From Marisa cornuarietis (Eukaryota; Mollusca; Gastropoda; Architaenioglossa; Ampullariidae), in the NCBI GenBank assembly GCA_004794655.1, contig SMMW01000083.1, forward strand, positions 1-64,000: DNA of 64,000 nucleotides, in the 5' to 3' direction. The notes under the pieces were generated by a model, which ran no database searches, was not told where the DNA came from, and was given only the letters and a program-made list of their open reading frames with translations. This document shows, piece after piece, positions 58,757-64,000 of this stretch (positions are counted from its first letter, which is position 1; each line of letters opens with the position of its first letter). The translations under genes were made by a program, and so were the position numbers.

Positions 58757-60700
58757 CCGCTGTGCCTCTTCCCATGATACCGTGCCAGGACGCGTGGGGT
58801 CAGGCTGACCCTTGTACGGTTGATTGCCAGAGTGGAACGTAGCAGGTGGTAGCAAACTAGTCTGGAGCGTGAGTAGGATTCCTTTACGTCAGACGTCGAT
58901 CATACGCAGGGTTTTGCCATTTTGATGGCGAGGATAAACTGTTCGGGAAATCTCGTTTGACATTCGATGACTTCTTCGTTGCACTGAACATCAAAATGGC
59001 CTTCTTGCATATTGTCGAATGACTGTCACTGTGTGACCATCATATTACAGTTTGTCATAAGTTACTTGCTACAAAATATATGTCCGTTCAGACCCATAAG
59101 AGAAACTTAATTGTTTTGCATATATGGCCTTTTTTTGGTGCTTCATATACACATTGTTTTTATCACTTTGGTTGTGTCACTGTAACCCAGGACCACGAGA
59201 ATTAACACGAATTAACATCCTGCTTCAATTCCTAAAGTAGTTTAGGTTGCAGATAGCGGAAAAATCATCTTTGCATGTGGCTGTAGTTCCGCGTGCATGA
59301 GGATGATGAATTGATACGTCCGCGGTTTTACAGCATCTTGCAGAATCTCTCAGTAGATGTTTCGCATATTTGACTCCTTAAATTGGCTGTGGAGAAACCA
59401 GTTTTGCAGGACATTCCCAAAATTAGCGACGATTCAGTGCAGATCATTGCAGATTTTTGTTGCAGTTTTTTTCTTCCTCAGCCTAAATTAGTGGCTAGCT
59501 CACCTATGAGGAAGAGTGTGTGTAGGTGTGGGAGGATTTCGGAAAGCGTTGTAATTAATTTAAGTAATTGATGATTCTTTGATCAGGGAGAGAGGTAAAA
59601 AAAAAAAGCTCAATAAGCAACGCAGGTTCTCGAACGGAAGTCATGGCGAGACAATTTTCTGCATAAGTTGGTCCAGAGGAGTAGAAAAACAGTTCCTTAT
59701 TTTGCATTACCTACCTTAATGGAAACCCCCCATCCCTGGCGTTGTGGGGATGACTCAATTGCTCCTCCCCCCCCCCATACATACACCACACCTTCTACTC
59801 GCGCTTTGTGAGTGCATTGCCGTCAGACCAGAAACACAGGCTTGCCCGATGGCAGCCTAGTGGCTTCAAAGAGTATCCGCAGATTTTTTTTCTTCCCGTT
59901 CTCTATCGCGCGCGCTTCTCCACTTGCAACAGCCCTCTCTAGTGTCTCGTTGGCAGTGTTTTAGAAACCTGCAAGGAAGGGGCGATCTCCGAGGATGGGA
60001 TGGGCGCCCCATCCTCCCTCCTCTTTGCCCATAGCTGTCTAGTGCAGGCCTCTGGCGTCCGTCATGGTGATGTGTTAACCGTAACGACTGTTCAGACTGT
60101 TGTGATGGCGACATTATGGTGGGTTTGTGTGTACGCGCGCTCGCTCCAATCTGGAATTTGTCATGCCGCACGAGACTGTACTGCGTTTCATTTTTTTTTT
60201 TTCATTTTCTACCTTCCTTTTATCCGCTGTTGTGGCTGTCTCCTTGCTGCCGCTGCACCTTTGGATGAGCCGACGATGTGTCACGAGCAGTCACGCAGCG
60301 GGCAATGTGTCACGGCCACTTGCGTGACGGCTGTGCTGGCGCTGCGTGATGGCGGGAGGAAGGAGTGGCGGAGGTCTCATTAAGTTCTATGGGGGTCGGG
60401 GGGAGCGAGGTATGCAGTGCTGATTCTATTGGCCTCCATAGCCATGACGTTGTATCGTAATGAGGTGCCGTGTAATCGGAGCATAACTGAAAGGCTTTTC
60501 CTGTCATAAAAACAAGACCTGGTTATGCCAAAACCTTTGGCGACTATGAGTGGATGTAAATTACTGTTCCCTTTTTCAAGGGATATTCACTTTCCGCGTG
60601 TCTTGTGTGGACAATTTGTTCTTGGGTTTCTGTTGCGTTTTTCCTCATCGAGTCAGGCGATCAACAGAAATGATGTGCATTCTTTGGCTCGTGGCTATTG
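58757..60700. other. Non-coding sequence
   Basis: No recognisable gene. GC content rises after about 59800, with several CpG dinucleotides. Long frames at 59866-60383 on both strands look like composition effects. Confidence 0.4.
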
Positions 60701-60708
60701 ATGCAACG

Positions 60709-60957
60709 GGGAGGCGGATAATCGGGTGGTAAGAGCTCTGACGTCCGATACCCGTGTTGCGCGCAACAGCGAACTTCCCCCAAGTCGCCCAAGCAGTCGG
60801 GGAATGGGTACTTGACTTTATAGAGGAGTGGGGAAAGGCAGAACAGTCGAGAGGGAGAGATGCGTTCTCAAACAGCTGGCATCCAGAAAAACATGGTCTC
60901 TAACACCTCACTCCCCAACGACCTTAAAAAAAAAAAGGTTCGGGGATGATCTTTACC
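60709..60957 (+). mobile_element. Diverged SINE copy of the family at 32348-32565
   Basis: Shares the head 'aggcggat...gagctctg', the body 'aacttcccccaagtcgccca', 'ggggaatgggtacttgactt', 'atagaggagtggggaaaggc', and the ending 'tgatctttacct', in + orientation. It contains an internal A run (about 60927-60937). Confidence 0.7.
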
Positions 60958-62880
60958 TGTTGATGCAAGAACGGTCAGCACTATGCAGCAAATATCTTGT
61001 GGCTAATGTTTCTTTGACACAGCATGCTGTTAAATAGGGCTCTGTGGCCTTAACCATTTGTTACAGTAATAATGTTCAATAGATTTGGTCTGTATGACTT
61101 ATGTCTTATCGGGTTTCCATAAGAGAAGATTTGCCAAAGACTTCCTGCTCCAGCTTCTGGCTCAGGTCTCCTAGTTAATTCCACAGCTGGCTTAATGGCA
61201 ATTGGGCATGCCTCAAATGGTTATCATAGCGTGCTGCCATTAGGCTTGCAAGTAAACAAGGCTATCTCTCTTTTTAGCAGACAAGTTTCCTTTTTTCTGT
61301 TAATAACATAACAGGGACAGGTATCATCTGCAATTTTGTTATATGGTAGCATGCAGTTCTGAGTTCTGTCCATAGTTGTATTATCCATGTCAGTGTTTGC
61401 TTGTGTGTGAGGTTCAAAACACATAGATAGAAAATTCATTTCCTTTGAAAGTACTCTTCAGTTCATAGTGCAGTTGTTGAAATATTGTTCAGTATGTCAA
61501 CTTTTTCAGTGTAGATTTGAGTGCATGCTCACATAGGAGGAATGTCATTGGTAAGTTTGACATACAGAGCTAATGCCTTTCAAAATGTCCAGTAAAACAC
61601 TCCTGTTGATGCATTGCTTTAGTGCAAACAAACATGGGGTGTTGTAGTTGTTGTTCATGAGTTCTTTATCACTGACTGCAAAGGTGAAGGTGATACAGTG
61701 GAATTTTGGCCTTTCTGCAGAAGTCCTGTATATATCCTGGCATACTGGTAGATACCATGAAGGAATTAGTGGAAGGTTGGAGATGACGGGGTCAGATTAA
61801 TGATGAGAACACTTTCTTGTTTTCTGTAGTTAGCAGCTTGCCTGTTTTATATAGATAAACATCATAAAAAATAATTATCATGCACAACACATGTAAAAAT
61901 GCTCAAATATTTAACAGTACATATGATCTGTATAAATGGTAACATAAATAACAGATTATGATAGGAACAGTGAAAATTCTTTTTACAAAAAGACAAGAAT
62001 TGGGAAAGTTGGGCATTACATCAATACATATTGGGCAAACATTTATTTATTGAACATTATGCAGTCTGGAATAATTCTTTAAAGTTCAAACATGACACTT
62101 GTTCTGAAAAGGGAAGAGCTCAAGTTGGCCTGAATATTTAAAAAAAATTATTTGGTGATTTTTTTATAAAGCACCATAGTATAATCAAATAAGTCTAATA
62201 CACACCCAAATTTAATAATAGAGCTTGGATTTTTAAAAAATATTTTCTCAGCTCAGCTAGTAGTTTTAATTTGGAAAGAAATGGAATATAAAGTGTGACA
62301 GCATCTTAGAGCCAGTACCTGAACTGTGGTTCTTTTAGAGGGCAAAGTTTTCTTTGTGTAGGTGTGCAGGATGTGTGTGCGTGCAGTCTGCCAGGCTGAT
62401 TCCTTGTTGAGTTGAGGATACTGAGACAGGACTAACAGGTACTTTCCAATCTAAGAGCGTGACTCATCCAGCACCGCGCTAAATTTGGTTGTCGCCACCC
62501 CCCATCCCCCACCACCGCTTCCTTTTCATTTTCCCCTCCCTCTTGGAGTACTGGGTAGCGCTCACACAGAGATGGCAATGTTGCAGGTGTGTTTCGCCCT
62601 GCCAGCCATTCAGGTATGCTGAAGTAAATGAACCCGCACTTCTCACTTTTAACACGGCTGTCAAAAAAAAAAAAAAGTTGCCTCTATCCCCCAAATTCGC
62701 CTCCACCTCTGTCCTTAACTTGCCACTGTCGACATTCCCTAACCCTCACCGTTTTCTTTTCTTTTTCTCTTTTTTTTTGAGGGTGGGGGAGGGGGACGCA
62801 GAATAGGAATAGTTTCTAAGCTGTGACGATCACGACCAGTGTCCGCGGAGAAGCCAGAGAGATTATATCAAATCTCTGGA
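60958..62880. other. Non-coding sequence
   Basis: AT-rich to about 62300, then mixed composition with an A run (about 62661-62673) and pyrimidine-rich stretches. No coding signal is recognised. Confidence 0.45.
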
Positions 62881-62899
62881 GATGCGTCACTTGAGTTGA

Positions 62900-63830
62900 C
62901 TTCTGAAGGGCTGACCGCGCGGAGGGTCAGATGTCGCAATGGCAGGGATAAAGGAATATCGGTGAATCCTTTCGCCGCAGTGTTTCCAAGTGCTGCTGCG
63001 GGCTTGCTGCCGTGAGCACCACGTCATTGGTGCCCGGGTGTTTATGAGCGCCCGTCAGTGAGTGAGTGGGCGGCCCCTTGCCATGCCAGCGCAGCCTGCA
63101 TTCCAGCATCTACCCGCCGATGCGCCTGGCGGTTCCTCCTTTCTCACGCTGAAGGGGGCTCAGCCTGCTGCGGGTTCCTCTTCCTTCTTGCTACCTCCTT
63201 TGCTTGCCCCGTCTCACGTCTGGCCTGCTTGTTGACGACTTGCCATCTGCTCCTCCGGCATGGCCAGCAGCTAAGCTAAAAGCTTGTTCGCCCCCGCTGC
63301 ACGCGTGCTGGTCGGAGACCTTTCGCCGCCCGACTCTCCTTGTCCGGCGTATCGCCTGACGTATTTCGCACCCGGAGCAGTTTGGTGGCATTGTCTCTGC
63401 CCCCCTCCAAACCCCCTCCGACTCCAGCCCTGCACTTTGTGTCGCCTGCTTGTCCCAGCAGGCCATCCAGTGCTTGGGAGGGTGGAGGTGATGGCCGAGC
63501 GGATGTTCGCCACAGGTAGACGTACTCGTTCTCTTCGTGGTTGTGTCCGTGGGCGGCGTTCGTGCGTGTGCGTGATGCGAACACCTGTTTTTGAAACCCT
63601 CCTTTGTTCTCTCTGTGCCACTGGGGCTGGTGGTGTCGAGGATGGAGCGGTGACCTGTGGCACCTTGTATTTTTGCCTGCGTTGTGTCGTCTCCTCCTCC
63701 TCCCGTCAGCAGTCGCCACCTGTCGTTCTTTCCCCACCAGCGGCACATCGGTGTGCAGTGAAGTCACAAGCGATGCGAAAACGTCAGCACACATGGTAAC
63801 ACCGGCCCAGCGTGTGGTGTTTCTCTGTAA
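62900..63830. promoter_or_regulatory. GC- and CpG-rich region, probable promoter of a gene to the right
   Basis: This stretch has many CpG dinucleotides and clearly higher GC than the rest of the window. Overlapping long frames on both strands here are expected from composition alone. Confidence 0.4.
63491..63515 (+). CDS. Candidate first coding exon, 5' fragment of a gene continuing past the window
   Basis: ATG at 63491 (gtgATGG context) opens MAERMFAT and then meets a donor-like CAG/GTAGAC at 63516. The position inside the CpG-rich region makes a start exon plausible, but eight codons cannot identify a gene. Confidence 0.2.
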
Positions 63831-64000
63831 TTAATAATTAAACGCTCCAATGAGCATGAGGACGGCGAGTGGACAGCCGCATCCTGCAATGTGATATTTT
63901 GCAGGAGGAAGTCCATTTTGTGTCAGGATCTTCTGTTTAGGAAGGATTTTTTTTTTTAATTATCTCGCATCAGTCTTCTTAACGACAGCTTCCGATTTTT

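Noticed and set aside
59866..60383. Frames of 101 and 127 codons on opposite strands
   Set aside because: High GC and simple composition; no recognisable protein and no mutual consistency.
63191..63799. Long overlapping frames (130-185 codons) on both strands
   Set aside because: They occur in a GC-rich stretch where stop codons are rare; no domain or splice pattern supports any of them.

Overview
This is a window of animal nuclear DNA: long introns, GT-AG splicing, AT-rich intergenic sequence and several transposon classes. Two beta-integrin genes and a CLP1 gene show a metazoan. A lophotrochozoan, probably a mollusc, is my inference and is not proven by the sequence. All exon models were built by hand from splice signals, reading phase and protein family knowledge.

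Layout. (1) 284-21858, + strand: a divergent integrin beta gene (A). Its 5' exons lie outside the window; 19 coding exons give 714 residues here. One intron holds a young Ty3/gypsy-type LTR element (3111-8896) with a perfect 5-bp target duplication. Another holds a decayed hAT transposon (14300-15950) and a Jockey-like LINE remnant (about 16115-16560). (2) 21859-27055: the convergent 3' ends of A and B, AT-rich, with no coding signal seen. (3) 27056-40867, - strand: a complete, canonical integrin beta gene (B), 21 coding exons, 785 residues, with a probable non-coding first exon near 44224-44290. (4) 46862-53440, - strand: complete CLP1 (RNA 5'-hydroxyl kinase / pre-mRNA cleavage factor subunit), 13 exons, 422 residues, with one intron that looks like a U12-type AT-AC intron. 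(5) 53441-64000: mostly non-coding, with candidate first exons at 56792-56982 (-) and 63491-63515 (+), a 58-bp E-box tandem repeat, SINE and LINE fragments, and a GC-rich stretch at the right edge.

Genes A and B are tail-to-tail paralogues. Nearly all intron positions and phases match exon by exon, so they most likely arose by an inverted tandem duplication. B keeps every metal-site residue I can check, the HDR-type clasp and two NPxY motifs. A has changes at several MIDAS/ADMIDAS/SyMBS positions, lacks the HDR clasp and ends in NPxF.

The most unusual object is the LTR element. Where reverse transcriptase should be, it carries a coiled-coil coding segment of about 300 codons in frame with protease, followed by a remnant RNase H. 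Integrase is missing. It looks like a recently mobile, non-autonomous element that has captured a foreign coding sequence.
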